DNA of 64,000 nucleotides from SIG307 sp964545045 (GCA_964545045.1 CAZJEN010000002.1:138119-202118); one strand, 5' to 3'. Shown: positions 50,135 to 59,708, numbered from the stretch's first letter. A program made the numbers and translations. The notes: a model not told the origin generated them from the sequence alone.

Positions 50135-51970
50135 TTATTCGTCGGCCATATCCAAGTCAATACCAAAGAAATCCTCCAGGTATTTCTTCATGTACTCCGG
50201 CCGCTGCTTTGCAAAGGAACGGATACGTTCGATGTGTTGCTCTGTTCTGGAGGCTCTGCCGTATACATCCGGAACTCCGTTTTTCTTTAACATATCCAGA
50301 TGCTCAAAGTAGTAGGCAAGCTCTGTATCCCGTTCCCCGCACATGGTATCCAGCATGTTGCATACCGCTTCGTAAGAGAAGGAAATATTCATATACTCCA
50401 GCATTTTATCGATGAAGTATTGTTTACAGTCCTCACGCTTTAATAGGGCTGCAAGCAAAGGAGAGTAGCGCTTATGGCTTTTATCGCCTACCACATCCTT
50501 GATATCGTTCCGGATGGCACCGGCGTCGGCGGTAGATTGATAGGTGCCGAAGCCGATGTCCGAATCATGAAGAAGGAATCGCCAGCGGCCGTCCATTTCA
50601 TCCTCACCGTAGTCTTCACCCTCAGCAGCATAGTAGCGGAAACAGCGGTAATTTCCCTGGGGCCAGTCGTAGTTGGCGATATACATATTCAGGGACATGT
50701 AATCGATGTAGCTTTCCACATCCATAAGAGCGCAGAGTGCCTCGTAGTTTTCGTCCTTTGTTAAGTTTAGTTTCGAATATTTATTGTAGAGCGTGTTAAA
50801 CTCTTTTGCGGCCTTTTTTTCGATGTCGTCGCCGGAAACGGATTTGTAGGTGTCGGAGCCTTCTAACACGACGTATTCGCCGTCGCTTTTTCCGTTGCGG
50901 TTTTTGAAGTACTTGTCGCAGTAGGATTCATGGAGCCAGTAAAATCCGTAGTATTCACCGTTGATGTAGGCAAGAACAGGAACGACGGCTTCGTAAACCT
51001 CGAAGCCTCCTGCGGCTGCCAGACGTTGTACCAGTTCGTCACGGAGAAAGGCATTTTGGAAATCGTCGCCGCCGTTGCGGAGTACCAGTTTATCATATTT
51101 GGTAATTGGTTTCGTACCATCGGCCGTGAGGGACCCGAACATATCGGTGTTAAAGGAGCCTTTTCCTGTTTCGTATTCTTTTCTGGCAAACAGTTTTAAG
51201 GATTTGACCGCACGTTTTCGGGAACTGCCGCCGAAGACCCTGGCCCCGGCGTGCTGTTCAAACAGAATCGAACCGTCCGGAGAAATTGCTTCGATATGTA
51301 CGGCACGTTCGGACTCCCGGCCACGCTGTTCGTAGTTTTTGCCGTATAAAATACCGTCAGGTTCTTCCGTTAATTCCGCCGGATTGCCGTTAATGGAAAA
51401 AACGGTGGTTGTGTAACGGGTATCCACGGATTTGCCCAGAAAATAGGTATGGACATAAGTGTCGGAAACTGTTCCGTCATCGTACCAGACCTTGGCGCGA
51501 ATGGAGTATACATTCGGTGCGGTGTCCTCTGTGGTGACAAGAAGAAGCGGTTCGGTGTACAGAGTCTCGGTTTCTGTCGGTTCCGTACCGTCTAAGGTAT
51601 AGGTGATATAGCCTGTTTTCCGACTGGAGGAAACAGACAATTCAATAAAAGTATTTTCGGTAAAAAAGTATCCCGCCTCGGAAAAACGCACTTCTCCGAA
51701 GGTGCCCGTCGGCGTCGGAACCGGAGTGGGCGTGGCGGTCGGGGCCGGTGTCGGGGTAGCCGTAGGCACCGGAGTCCCGGTCGGGGCAGAATTTGTAGGA
51801 GTCGGAGCCTCCGTCGTTACCGCGTGAGTAATTTCCGAATGAACAATCGGTGCTTTTGTAGGGGAATTTCCGGAGGACGGTACAAAAGAACAGCCTGCCA
51901 AAAACAGAAGCCCGTAGGTTAGTATCGGACACCACCGGGTGTATTTATTTTTTGTAAGTCGTTGATGCAT
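50135..51970 (-). CDS. CotH kinase family lipoprotein with chitobiase-like domain
   Basis: Surface lipoprotein of 611 residues. The signal sequence ends in LLFLAGC (lipobox), followed by a long Pro/Thr linker (about 35-80). A chitobiase/FN3-like module (GYITYTLDGTEPTETETLYTEPL, about 115-175) precedes the CotH kinase domain (YEQRGRESERAVHIEAISPDG, RNGGDDFQNAFLRDELVQRLAAAGG, GFYWLHESYCDKYFKNRNG, FRYYAAE..RWRFLLHDSDIGFG). CotH of B. subtilis is a spore-coat protein kinase, but such extracytoplasmic forms also occur with fibrous surface proteins. ATG 51970 is preferred over a GTG nine bases earlier. It lies 32 bases after trkH. Confidence 0.85.
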   Translation of the reverse strand: MHQRLTKNKYTRWCPILTYGLLFLAGCSFVPSSGNSPTKAPIVHSEITHAVTTEAPTPTNSAPTGTPVPTATPTPAPTATPTPVPTPTGTFGEVRFSEAGYFFTENTFIELSVSSSRKTGYITYTLDGTEPTETETLYTEPLLLVTTEDTAPNVYSIRAKVWYDDGTVSDTYVHTYFLGKSVDTRYTTTVFSINGNPAELTEEPDGILYGKNYEQRGRESERAVHIEAISPDGSILFEQHAGARVFGGSSRKRAVKSLKLFARKEYETGKGSFNTDMFGSLTADGTKPITKYDKLVLRNGGDDFQNAFLRDELVQRLAAAGGFEVYEAVVPVLAYINGEYYGFYWLHESYCDKYFKNRNGKSDGEYVVLEGSDTYKSVSGDDIEKKAAKEFNTLYNKYSKLNLTKDENYEALCALMDVESYIDYMSLNMYIANYDWPQGNYRCFRYYAAEGEDYGEDEMDGRWRFLLHDSDIGFGTYQSTADAGAIRNDIKDVVGDKSHKRYSPLLAALLKREDCKQYFIDKMLEYMNISFSYEAVCNMLDTMCGERDTELAYYFEHLDMLKKNGVPDVYGRASRTEQHIERIRSFAKQRPEYMKKYLEDFFGIDLDMADE

Positions 51971-52002
51971 AAAGTGCACATCCTTTCCGACAATATCTTT
52001 CG

Positions 52003-53442
52003 TTATTTTTTCCAGGTGGCCGGATGGAACAGTACCATCATCGGAATGATTTCCAGACGTCCCGCCAGCATATCAAACATCATGACAAATTTTGAGAGGG
52101 TGGAAAACTCGGAGAAGTTTCCGGTAGGTCCCACTACGTTAAGTCCCGGACCGATGTTGTTTAAGGTGGCGGCAATGGCCGTAAAGTTTGTGGTCATGTC
52201 AAAGCCGTCCAAACAAATCAGCAAAAGGGAAACAATAAAAATGACGATATAGGCCATCAATAGTGTATTACAGGAATGTACAATGCCAGAATCCAGTGCT
52301 TTTCCGTCCATTTTCAGGACGCGGATACGCTTTGGATGAATCTGCTGCATCAATTCCTTACGTACCTGTTTTAAGTAAATCATAATACGGGACACTTTGA
52401 TGCCGCCGCCGGTGGAACCTGCACAGGCACCGATAAACATCAGAACTACCATAATGGCTCTGGAAACCTCGGGCCAAAGGTTAAAATCCGTAGTGGCGTA
52501 GCCGGTAGTGGTCATGACGGAGGCTACCTGAAAGGCTACGGTCTGGATGCTTTCTCCTACGGCACCCCCTTCGGCAACGAGGGAAATCGTAATCAACGCG
52601 ACCGCACCGAGGAAAATAAAGAAATACCAGCGGACTTCCTCCATACGGAAGGCATCCTTTACCTGGCGGATCAGGATGTAGTAGTAGAAGGAAAAGTTCA
52701 CACCGAACAGAAACATGGAAACGGTAATAACGTTCTGTAAATAGGTGGAGTAGCCGGCCAAACTGTCGTTTTTGATGCCGAAACCGCCGGTACCTGCAGC
52801 ACCGAAGGCATGGCATAAGGAATCAAACAGGGACATCCCGCCACACAGCAGGAAAATCACCGTAATAATAGTCATGACAAAGTAAATGGCATAAAGTAAA
52901 AATGCGGTACGTTGCATTTTCGGAACCAACTTGCTTACGGAAGGACCCGGGCTTTCTGCTTTCATCAGGTTCATGGTGGAACCGCCGGTCATCGGCAGAA
53001 TTGCCAGCATAAACACCAGTACGCCCATACCGCCGATCCAGTGGCTGAAGCTACGCCAGAATAAGTTGGCGTGGGAGAGGGCTTCCACATCGGTTAAAAT
53101 ACTGGAACCGGTGGTGGTAAGACCGGAAATAATCTCAAACAAGGCGTCCGGATAGTACGGAATATCGCCGGTCAATACAAAAGGAAGAGCTCCTAACGCA
53201 CTCATAACAATCCAGCTCAGTGCCACGGCAACGAAGCCCTCCTTGGCGTAGAAGGTGGTTTTTGTATTTTTGCGCAGACGAAGCAACCCTCCCAATGTAA
53301 TGCAAACAATGCCGAGAATCAGATAAACAACAGCGTCGCTATATTCTTTATAGAGTAGGCCGGTCAGGGCAGGAGGGAGGAAAAACAGACCTTCCAACTG
53401 TACGATCCAGCTGATGATTTTTAAGATAATGGAATAGTTCAT
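52003..53442 (-). CDS. trkH: Trk/Ktr-type potassium uptake membrane subunit (TrkH-like)
   Basis: Potassium-translocating subunit of 479 residues with four pore-loop repeats of the M1-P-M2 type. The selectivity segments read TTTGSSIL, AAGTGGFG, TTTGYAT and NNIGPGLN, with the conserved glycines. Hydrophobic segments fill the rest. AGGAGC precedes the ATG and the stop of trkA lies 12 bases upstream, so the two are made together. The cotH-like gene follows after 32 bases. Confidence 0.95.
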   Translation of the reverse strand: MNYSIILKIISWIVQLEGLFFLPPALTGLLYKEYSDAVVYLILGIVCITLGGLLRLRKNTKTTFYAKEGFVAVALSWIVMSALGALPFVLTGDIPYYPDALFEIISGLTTTGSSILTDVEALSHANLFWRSFSHWIGGMGVLVFMLAILPMTGGSTMNLMKAESPGPSVSKLVPKMQRTAFLLYAIYFVMTIITVIFLLCGGMSLFDSLCHAFGAAGTGGFGIKNDSLAGYSTYLQNVITVSMFLFGVNFSFYYYILIRQVKDAFRMEEVRWYFFIFLGAVALITISLVAEGGAVGESIQTVAFQVASVMTTTGYATTDFNLWPEVSRAIMVVLMFIGACAGSTGGGIKVSRIMIYLKQVRKELMQQIHPKRIRVLKMDGKALDSGIVHSCNTLLMAYIVIFIVSLLLICLDGFDMTTNFTAIAATLNNIGPGLNVVGPTGNFSEFSTLSKFVMMFDMLAGRLEIIPMMVLFHPATWKK

Positions 53443-53453
53443 ACTACGCGCTC

Positions 53454-54827
53454 CTATTTTAACGTGTCATCCATAATATCGGAAATATCCTGTAATCCCT
53501 TGTGGGTGGTAACTACGATAACTTTGTCGCCTTTCTGTATGAAGTCACGTCCGGTCGGGGTGATAATACGTCCGTTACGTACGATACAACAAATCAAAAG
53601 GTTTTCCTTTAAGTTCAAATCAATGAAAGGAACATCCGTTACTTCACAATCCTCCTTTATCAGGAACTCCAGAGCCTCTACCTGATTATCCATGAGACGA
53701 TACAAAGCTTCTACATTGCTGCCGTAGGAATTGTGCTGGGAACGGACATATTGAAGAATATACTCCGTGGTAATATTCTTCGGAGAAACAATACTGCCGA
53801 TCGGAAGGTCGTTGATGATTTCATCCAGTTCCAGACGGTTGACCTTTGTGATTTTCTTGCAATAAGCATTCATCTTGTTAGCGTAGAGGGAGAGGAAGAT
53901 ATTTGCTTCGTCTCCGTTGGTTAGGGAAACAAAAGCATCGGTTTTCTCAATGCCTTCCTCTAAAAGCATATCGTGGTCTGTAGCGTCTGAGTGAATAATC
54001 GTTGCCTTCGGAAGCGCCTCGCTCAAAAAGTCGCAACGGTCACTGTTTCGCTCAATAAGCTTAACATCGATGCCGGAGCGTAAAAGCGACTGAGCCAGAT
54101 AGTACGGAATCATTCCGCCGCCGGCAATCATAACATCCCGGATTTCACGGATGGCAGCCAGTTTGCTCAGACGGTAGAAACCGTTGATTTTCTCCCGTGG
54201 CAAAATGATGGAAATGGTATCCCCGGCCATTAAGATAGAATTACCGTTCGGAATGCTGACCTGATGATTGTGCACCAGGATACAAATGAGGATTTCGTGA
54301 TTGAATTTACGGGAGAAATCCTGAACGCTCATATTGTGAAGCGGAGAGTTCTCCGTGATAACAACCTGCATCAAATCTACCTTGCCGTTGGCAAAGGAAT
54401 CAATGTCCATGGCATCTGGTACCTGAATGAGCTGGGCGATTTCGTTGGCGGCAGCAAATTCCGGATTGATAATCATGGAAATGTCCATATATTCCTTTAA
54501 GTAATTGATTTCGCGGAAATATTCCGGGTCGCGGACCCGGGCGATGGTGCGGCATTTGCTGGCCTTTTTTGCAAGGACACAGGAGATGAGGTTGGTTTCA
54601 TCCCGGTTGGTGACCGCAATAAATAAGTCGGCATGTTTTACATCGGCTTCCTGGAGTGTAAGAAAGCTGGAGGCATTTCCTACCACGCACTGTATATCCA
54701 GATTGGAAAGGGCCGGCTGTAAACGATCCGCGGAATTATCGATGAGTGTAATGTCATGTTTTTCTTCATTTAACTGTCGGGCAAGTGCATAGCCTACTTT
54801 GCCACAGCCTGCAATGATGATTTTCAT
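53454..54827 (-). CDS. trkA: Trk potassium channel regulatory protein TrkA
   Basis: Cytosolic gating ring subunit of 457 residues with two RCK domains. The N-terminal MKIIIAGCGKVGYALARQLNE and the second DVMIAGGGMIPYYLAQSLL are Rossmann NAD-binding starts, each followed by a TrkA_C domain (about 145-220 and 385-457). The second glycine motif is altered (GGGMIP), often seen in the C-terminal copy. GGAAGGAG precedes the ATG. It heads the trkA-trkH unit. Confidence 0.95.
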   Translation of the reverse strand: MKIIIAGCGKVGYALARQLNEEKHDITLIDNSADRLQPALSNLDIQCVVGNASSFLTLQEADVKHADLFIAVTNRDETNLISCVLAKKASKCRTIARVRDPEYFREINYLKEYMDISMIINPEFAAANEIAQLIQVPDAMDIDSFANGKVDLMQVVITENSPLHNMSVQDFSRKFNHEILICILVHNHQVSIPNGNSILMAGDTISIILPREKINGFYRLSKLAAIREIRDVMIAGGGMIPYYLAQSLLRSGIDVKLIERNSDRCDFLSEALPKATIIHSDATDHDMLLEEGIEKTDAFVSLTNGDEANIFLSLYANKMNAYCKKITKVNRLELDEIINDLPIGSIVSPKNITTEYILQYVRSQHNSYGSNVEALYRLMDNQVEALEFLIKEDCEVTDVPFIDLNLKENLLICCIVRNGRIITPTGRDFIQKGDKVIVVTTHKGLQDISDIMDDTLK

Positions 54828-54933
54828 GGGAAACTCCTTCCGTTAGAAAAATAGATTACTCCCTCAGTGTAACATGAATCGGTAAAAAAGTCACTAGGAA
54901 GATAGATTACATTCAAATGGCGTTTATGAAACG

Positions 54934-55686
54934 TCAGATTTTCTTAATGCGCTCTAAACGATGCCGCTGGGGTTGCATGGTAAGTTCTGTTAGGTTCAAA
55001 CCTTCCCGTGCGGTCAGGGCAAACAGGGCATAGTTCGCTACCTCTTCCGGGGTAAGGGAGGCATCCGTGTCTTCCGATGCGCAGAAGGAAGCATTTCGGT
55101 ACAAATCGGTTTGTGTCATATCCGGTGCCAGTACCGTTACCCTGACATCATATTTGCGAACCTCTTCAAACAGACTTTTAGCAAAACTGGAAACCCCCGC
55201 TTTTGTGGCACCGTAGGCGCAGCCGTGAGTGTTGTTGGTTTTTGCCGCGGTGACAGAGGAAATGAAGAGTACATGGCCCTGATTTGCTTTTAAGTCCCGT
55301 AAAAACAGGTTGGTTAGCAGAAGAGGAGCGGTAAAATTCACCGCCGTCAGCTCCGTTATGCTTTTTACGGACAATTCCTCGTGAGGGCCGTAATAGCCTA
55401 CACCGGCATTTAATAACAGAATATCCGGAGTAATGTGCCGTTTATGCATGGTTTGTGCAAATGCTTCGATTTCCGCAGGATTCCTTAAATCGCATACATG
55501 AAGGGTAATGCGTGATAATTCATCTGCAGAAAGGGAAGCAGACAGTTCTTTTGTCAGAGTTTGCTTTCTTTCTTCGGATTTTACGATGCCGTGAATGATA
55601 CAGCCTTCCTTTTGTAAGGTAAGTAAAAGTGCTTTTCCGATACCGGAAGAAACGCCGGTAATAACAGCAAGTTTATCGGTCAGCAT
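54934..55686 (-). CDS. short-chain dehydrogenase/reductase (SDR)
   Basis: NAD(P)-dependent SDR of 250 residues. The cofactor motif TGVSSGIGKAL is at 10-20, NAGVGYYG follows strand 4, and the catalytic serine is in FISSVTAAK, with Y-x-x-x-K in YGATKAG (about 152-156). APDMTQTDLYRN is the typical last loop. The GGAGG 5 bases before ATG 55686 decides this start. It overlaps the 3' end of the nucleosidase-SPL gene by 14 bases, suggesting translational coupling. Substrate not predictable. Confidence 0.9.
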   Translation of the reverse strand: MLTDKLAVITGVSSGIGKALLLTLQKEGCIIHGIVKSEERKQTLTKELSASLSADELSRITLHVCDLRNPAEIEAFAQTMHKRHITPDILLLNAGVGYYGPHEELSVKSITELTAVNFTAPLLLTNLFLRDLKANQGHVLFISSVTAAKTNNTHGCAYGATKAGVSSFAKSLFEEVRKYDVRVTVLAPDMTQTDLYRNASFCASEDTDASLTPEEVANYALFALTAREGLNLTELTMQPQRHRLERIKKI

Positions 55687-57607
55687 GAGAACCTCCTTCT
55701 TCGGACTCGTCGGGAGTCCAGGTGAAAATTTTGTCGTCGGATATGTTATGACGATGCAGTGCGTGACGCAGAGTGGTGAGTAATTGTTCACAGCGCTCCG
55801 TCGGGTAATGGCATACACCGTCGGTGGTTTCATAAGGATAATGAGAAATGGCACAGGCAGGCTTTGCCTTTTTCAGCTGTTTCAGGTAATCCTTGGATAA
55901 GCGGAATACACCGAGGCTGATGTCGGTAATTTCCTCCGGAGTTAACACATCAAACACTTGCTCTACAAGAGTAGAATACAGTGTTTCCGCATTTGGTACG
56001 TCTAAAACAGGGTCGAAACAAAGACGTAGGGAGAAGCCCTTTCGTGTTGCTTCCTTTGCGGTGGCAATGCGTGCACGCAGGGACGGGGTGAAATGTTCAT
56101 GCCGTGAAATAATCTCCTGCGGGGAGAGGGTAAATGCCATAACAATATTTTTTGCGGCAGGCAACTGCTTTATAAAAGGAAGTGCCGCGCTTTTTGTCCG
56201 GAGTTCCAACCGGAGATTCGGATGCTCCAGTGCATAGCGGCAAAAGGCTTCCGCATGAGGAAGAATTCCGGAAAGGGCGGTCAAATCCGAATCGTAGGAA
56301 CAGCAAAGATAAACCGGATGCTTTGCAAGCAGTCTATCCAGTTCTGCGAAGTAGTCCTCCAGATTTACAAAGACCACCGGATTGCCGCCGGGATACATTC
56401 CCTGTAAGTAGCAATAATCGCAGTCGTAAATGCAGTTCATGATGCAGGAGGTATACATAAAGTGTTCTTCGCCGAAGCTTTGGCAAACCGGTGCTCCCGG
56501 ATAAATCAGGGTACCGTGGTTTGCAGCCAGAATCAGAGCCGGTTCGGTTTCCTGGGCGTGTAAGTCCTGACGGCTTCGATTAAATACATCCTTATAATGG
56601 GTAATCGGAATCACGGATGCTGCCGGGAAACGGGAAAGTAACCGCTTTGTGGTAGGATGCTGCAAGACATCCCGTTCCACATAAATGTGGCGGAACGGCC
56701 GGTTCAGTGTTTTTCGGGCTCTAAGATATGTGCCGGAGTTGTCTGTATCGGATGCCCGGAGAACGTAATCTTCCAACGCTTGTAACCGCATCAGGGCTTC
56801 CTTTTTCTTATGAGGTGTGTCACTTTGTTCCGGAAGGGCATCAAAAAGTGCTGTTTCGGAAAATCCTGCGTGCAGGGCATAGGTAAGAAGCCCGGTCAGT
56901 TTTCGTTCCATGGTAGCGGAAAACGGGACACCGTCCATGAATGTTTCTGCCATTGAGGAAATACGGGAAGCGGTGTCGGTTTGTTCGGTAAAAGCACAAG
57001 TAAGCTTGTCCTCCTGTTCTTTCAGAAAGGCAAGCAACGGCGTCAGCTTATTTTTGATAAGCGCAGTAACCGCCTCCGGGGATGGGAAGCTTCCATCACA
57101 CATATCCGAAACTACTTTATAAAAAAAACACCGGGACGGCAGAACTCTGCGAAACAGAGCACCGGCTACGCCGTAAGCTTCCATGTCGTATAGAAGCGGC
57201 AGCGTTGTTTCATGCAAGGATTCCTCCGGTAAAGAAGTAACCGGTACATCGGAGGTAACCAGCCGCGCCTCCGGGAACGGGTGGGTATAAAGCTCCGGAT
57301 ATACGGATTTTTGTGTGGTTGCTTCTGTTACGGATGCACATAAATATCCCTCACCTATGGTGGCGTCGGAAGAACCTCCGCAGATGCCCAGGTTACAGAA
57401 AATGTCTCCTTCGGAAACGGGATAACGGGTCAAATATTCCGTCACAGCCATGGCAGCATTTAGTTTTCCCGGTCCCGTAACCAAAAGTCGCAGAGGTGCC
57501 CAGTCGGACTCGTACAAGGGAAATGTTCCGATGGCAGATTTTTTCATGGAAAACTCCGTCAGCAGTGCATTGGCCTCCGGGGTAATTGCAGTAATCAACA
57601 GTATCAT
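55673..57607 (-). CDS. fusion of an MTAN-type nucleosidase domain and a spore-photoproduct-lyase-like radical SAM domain
   Basis: A 644-residue fusion. Residues 1-210 resemble the 5'-methylthioadenosine/S-adenosylhomocysteine nucleosidase fold: E11 in ITAITPEAN, GICGG (75-79), M142-E143 in YDMEAYGVA, and S167-D168 in KVVSDMCDG, the residues that bind and cleave the nucleoside. Residues 270-644 are SPL-like: C392, C396 and C399 in CIYDCDYC, then YLQGMYPGGNPVVFVN, DLTALSG and LRTKS. SPL repairs the UV product 5-thyminyl-5,6-dihydrothymine. Ordinary SPL is about 340 residues and has no nucleosidase. ATG 57607 has CAGGAGG 5 bases upstream. A frameshift is unlikely: the frame is open throughout. 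Function of the fusion is unknown. Confidence 0.8.
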   Translation of the reverse strand: MILLITAITPEANALLTEFSMKKSAIGTFPLYESDWAPLRLLVTGPGKLNAAMAVTEYLTRYPVSEGDIFCNLGICGGSSDATIGEGYLCASVTEATTQKSVYPELYTHPFPEARLVTSDVPVTSLPEESLHETTLPLLYDMEAYGVAGALFRRVLPSRCFFYKVVSDMCDGSFPSPEAVTALIKNKLTPLLAFLKEQEDKLTCAFTEQTDTASRISSMAETFMDGVPFSATMERKLTGLLTYALHAGFSETALFDALPEQSDTPHKKKEALMRLQALEDYVLRASDTDNSGTYLRARKTLNRPFRHIYVERDVLQHPTTKRLLSRFPAASVIPITHYKDVFNRSRQDLHAQETEPALILAANHGTLIYPGAPVCQSFGEEHFMYTSCIMNCIYDCDYCYLQGMYPGGNPVVFVNLEDYFAELDRLLAKHPVYLCCSYDSDLTALSGILPHAEAFCRYALEHPNLRLELRTKSAALPFIKQLPAAKNIVMAFTLSPQEIISRHEHFTPSLRARIATAKEATRKGFSLRLCFDPVLDVPNAETLYSTLVEQVFDVLTPEEITDISLGVFRLSKDYLKQLKKAKPACAISHYPYETTDGVCHYPTERCEQLLTTLRHALHRHNISDDKIFTWTPDESEEGGSHADR

Positions 57608-57659
57608 AAATGCCTCCTGTTTCGGCAAAAGAATGCTTTCAATCGTATTTTACCCTTCT

Positions 57660-57665
57660 ATTATA
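57660..57665 (-). promoter_or_regulatory. possible -10 box of the nucleosidase-SPL gene
   Basis: A perfect TATAAT on the minus strand, about 50 bases before the ATG. No convincing -35 hexamer is seen (TGGAAA at 17 bases). Confidence 0.4.
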
Positions 57666-57792
57666 GCGAAGGCGGCAAAAGTTTTCCACTTTTTTCGAAA
57701 ACATACTTGAAAATTTTCGGAAAGTGTGAGAAACTATGTAAGGATTTCAAAGGAGATTGTTAAAAAATTTTCATAAAGGAGATAACAACACA

Positions 57793-59322
57793 ATGAGTAA
57801 GAAGACAACGGTTCTGATGATTTTGGACGGCTACGGAGTAGAGAATAAGGCAGAGGGCAATGCCATTGCACTGGCAAAGAAGCCGGTTATGGATAAGCTG
57901 ACCTCCATGTATCCGACGGTACAGGGTGAGGCAAGCGGTTTGTTTGTAGGTCTTCCGGACGGTCAGATGGGTAACTCCGAGGTAGGACATACCAATATGG
58001 GCGCAGGAAGAATCGTATACCAGATGCTGGTTAAGATTTCAAAGTCTATCAAGGATGGCGATTTCTTCGAGAATCCGGCTTTGGTTTCCGCTATGGAGAA
58101 CTGCAAGAAGAACGGTTCTGCACTTCACTTAATGGGTCTGTTGTCTCCGGGCGGTGTACACAGCCATACGGAGCATATGTACGGTCTGGTTGAGATGGCA
58201 AAGAGAAACGGCCTTGAGAAGGTATACGTTCATTGCTTCCTTGACGGACGTGACGTTCCGCCGTCTTCCGCAGCAGAGTATATGGAAGAAGCAGCTGCTA
58301 AGATTAAAGAAATCGGTGTAGGCAAGATTGCCACCATCGCAGGTCGTTTCTATGCAATGGACCGTGATAACGCTTGGGATCGAGTAGAGAAGGCATATAA
58401 CGCTCTTGTATTCGGTGAGGGCGTTCAGGAGACCGATCCGGTAGAGGCAGTAAAGAACTCTTACGCAAACGGTGTAACCGACGAGTTTATGCTTCCGACC
58501 GTTGTGGAGAAGGACGGCATGATCAAAGAGAATGACAGCGTTGTATTTTTCAACTTCCGTCCGGACCGTGCAAGACAGATTACCAGAGCTTTTGTTGATC
58601 CGGATTTTGCAGGATTTACCAGAAAGAACGGTTTCTTCAATACTACTTTTGTTTGTATGGCACAGTATGATGCAGAAATGCCGAACGTACAGGTTGCCTT
58701 CCCGCCGGAAGAGTTAACCATGACCTTCGGTGAGTACCTTGCAAAGAACGGCAAGACCCAGCTTCGTCTTGCTGAGACCCAGAAGTACGCTCATGTTACC
58801 TTCTTCTTCAACGGTGGCGAAGAGAAGCAGTTTGAGGGCGAGGACAGAATCCTTGTAAATTCTCCGAAGGTTGCTACCTTCGATATGCAGCCGGAGATGA
58901 GTGCTTACGAGGTTGCGGATAATTTGGTAGAGGCGATTAAGTCCGAGAAGTACGACGTTATTGTTGTAAACTTCGCAAACCCGGATATGGTAGGTCACAC
59001 CGGTATTATGGAAGCTGCAGTGAAGGCAATCGAAGCAGTGGACGAGTGTGTAGGTAAGGCTTACGATGCTCTTATGGAGAAGAACGGTCAGATGTTCATT
59101 TGTGCGGACCACGGTAATGCAGAGAAGCTTGTGGATACCGACGGTTCTCCGTTTACCGCGCATACAACGAACCCGGTTCCGTTTGTTCTTGTAAACTATG
59201 ACGAGGCATATACCTTACGTGAGGGCGGTTGCCTTGCGGATATCGTTCCGACTTTAATTGAAATGATGGGTATGGAGCAGCCGAAGGAAATGACTGGTAA
59301 GTCTCTTTTGATTAAGAAATAA
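57793..59322 (+). CDS. gpmI: 2,3-bisphosphoglycerate-independent phosphoglycerate mutase
   Basis: Mn-dependent glycolytic mutase of 509 residues interconverting 3- and 2-phosphoglycerate. The N-terminal TTVLMILDGYGVENKAEGNAI holds the first metal aspartate; the catalytic serine is in GQMGNSEVGHTNMGAGR; FLDGRDVPPSSA, AGRFYAMDRDNAWDR, FFNFRPDRARQ and the C-terminal metal triad FANPDMVGHTG and FICADHGNAEKL follow. AAAGGAG is 11 bases before ATG 57793, which gives the canonical start MSKKTTVL; codon bias is strong. Confidence 0.97.
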   Translation: MSKKTTVLMILDGYGVENKAEGNAIALAKKPVMDKLTSMYPTVQGEASGLFVGLPDGQMGNSEVGHTNMGAGRIVYQMLVKISKSIKDGDFFENPALVSAMENCKKNGSALHLMGLLSPGGVHSHTEHMYGLVEMAKRNGLEKVYVHCFLDGRDVPPSSAAEYMEEAAAKIKEIGVGKIATIAGRFYAMDRDNAWDRVEKAYNALVFGEGVQETDPVEAVKNSYANGVTDEFMLPTVVEKDGMIKENDSVVFFNFRPDRARQITRAFVDPDFAGFTRKNGFFNTTFVCMAQYDAEMPNVQVAFPPEELTMTFGEYLAKNGKTQLRLAETQKYAHVTFFFNGGEEKQFEGEDRILVNSPKVATFDMQPEMSAYEVADNLVEAIKSEKYDVIVVNFANPDMVGHTGIMEAAVKAIEAVDECVGKAYDALMEKNGQMFICADHGNAEKLVDTDGSPFTAHTTNPVPFVLVNYDEAYTLREGGCLADIVPTLIEMMGMEQPKEMTGKSLLIKK

Positions 59323-59373
59323 GTGTTACACAGGAAAAAGTACGAGAAATTGTAACAATTTGAAAAATAACCC

Positions 59374-59402
59374 TTTACAAAGAGGACAAAATATTTTATA
59401 AT
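59374..59402 (+). promoter_or_regulatory. promoter of secG-rnr-smpB
   Basis: TTTACA (59374-59379), a 17-base spacer and TATAAT (59397-59402), about 55 bases before the secG start. Confidence 0.7.
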
Positions 59403-59458
59403 GAGATTTGCGTTATTCTTTGATAAAAAGGAAATACTCTGTATTGGAGGTGTGATAA

Positions 59459-59695
59459 GTGGAAGCATTAAGAATTATCGTAACCGTATTATATGTATTG
59501 ATTTGTATCGCGTTAACAATCGTGGTTATCATGCAGGAAGGTAAGTCTGCAGGCCTGGGCGCAATCAGTGGTATGGCAGAGACTTACTGGGGTAAGAACA
59601 AGGGCCGTTCCATTGAAGGTAAGTTGGAGCTTGCGACCAAGATTCTTGCCGTATTATTCATCGTAATCTCTCTTGTATTGAATATGAATTGGTAA
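59459..59695 (+). CDS. secG: preprotein translocase subunit SecG
   Basis: Small channel subunit of 78 residues with two transmembrane helices (about 3-24 and 55-74). The loop GKSAGLGAISGMAETYWGKNKGRSIEGKLE is the SecG hallmark. It starts with GTG 59459 behind GGAGG. The secG-rnr-smpB order is conserved across Firmicutes. A terminator follows at once, so the downstream genes may depend on readthrough. Confidence 0.95.
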   Translation: MEALRIIVTVLYVLICIALTIVVIMQEGKSAGLGAISGMAETYWGKNKGRSIEGKLELATKILAVLFIVISLVLNMNW

Positions 59696-59708
59696 TACAA
59701 ACGAAATG

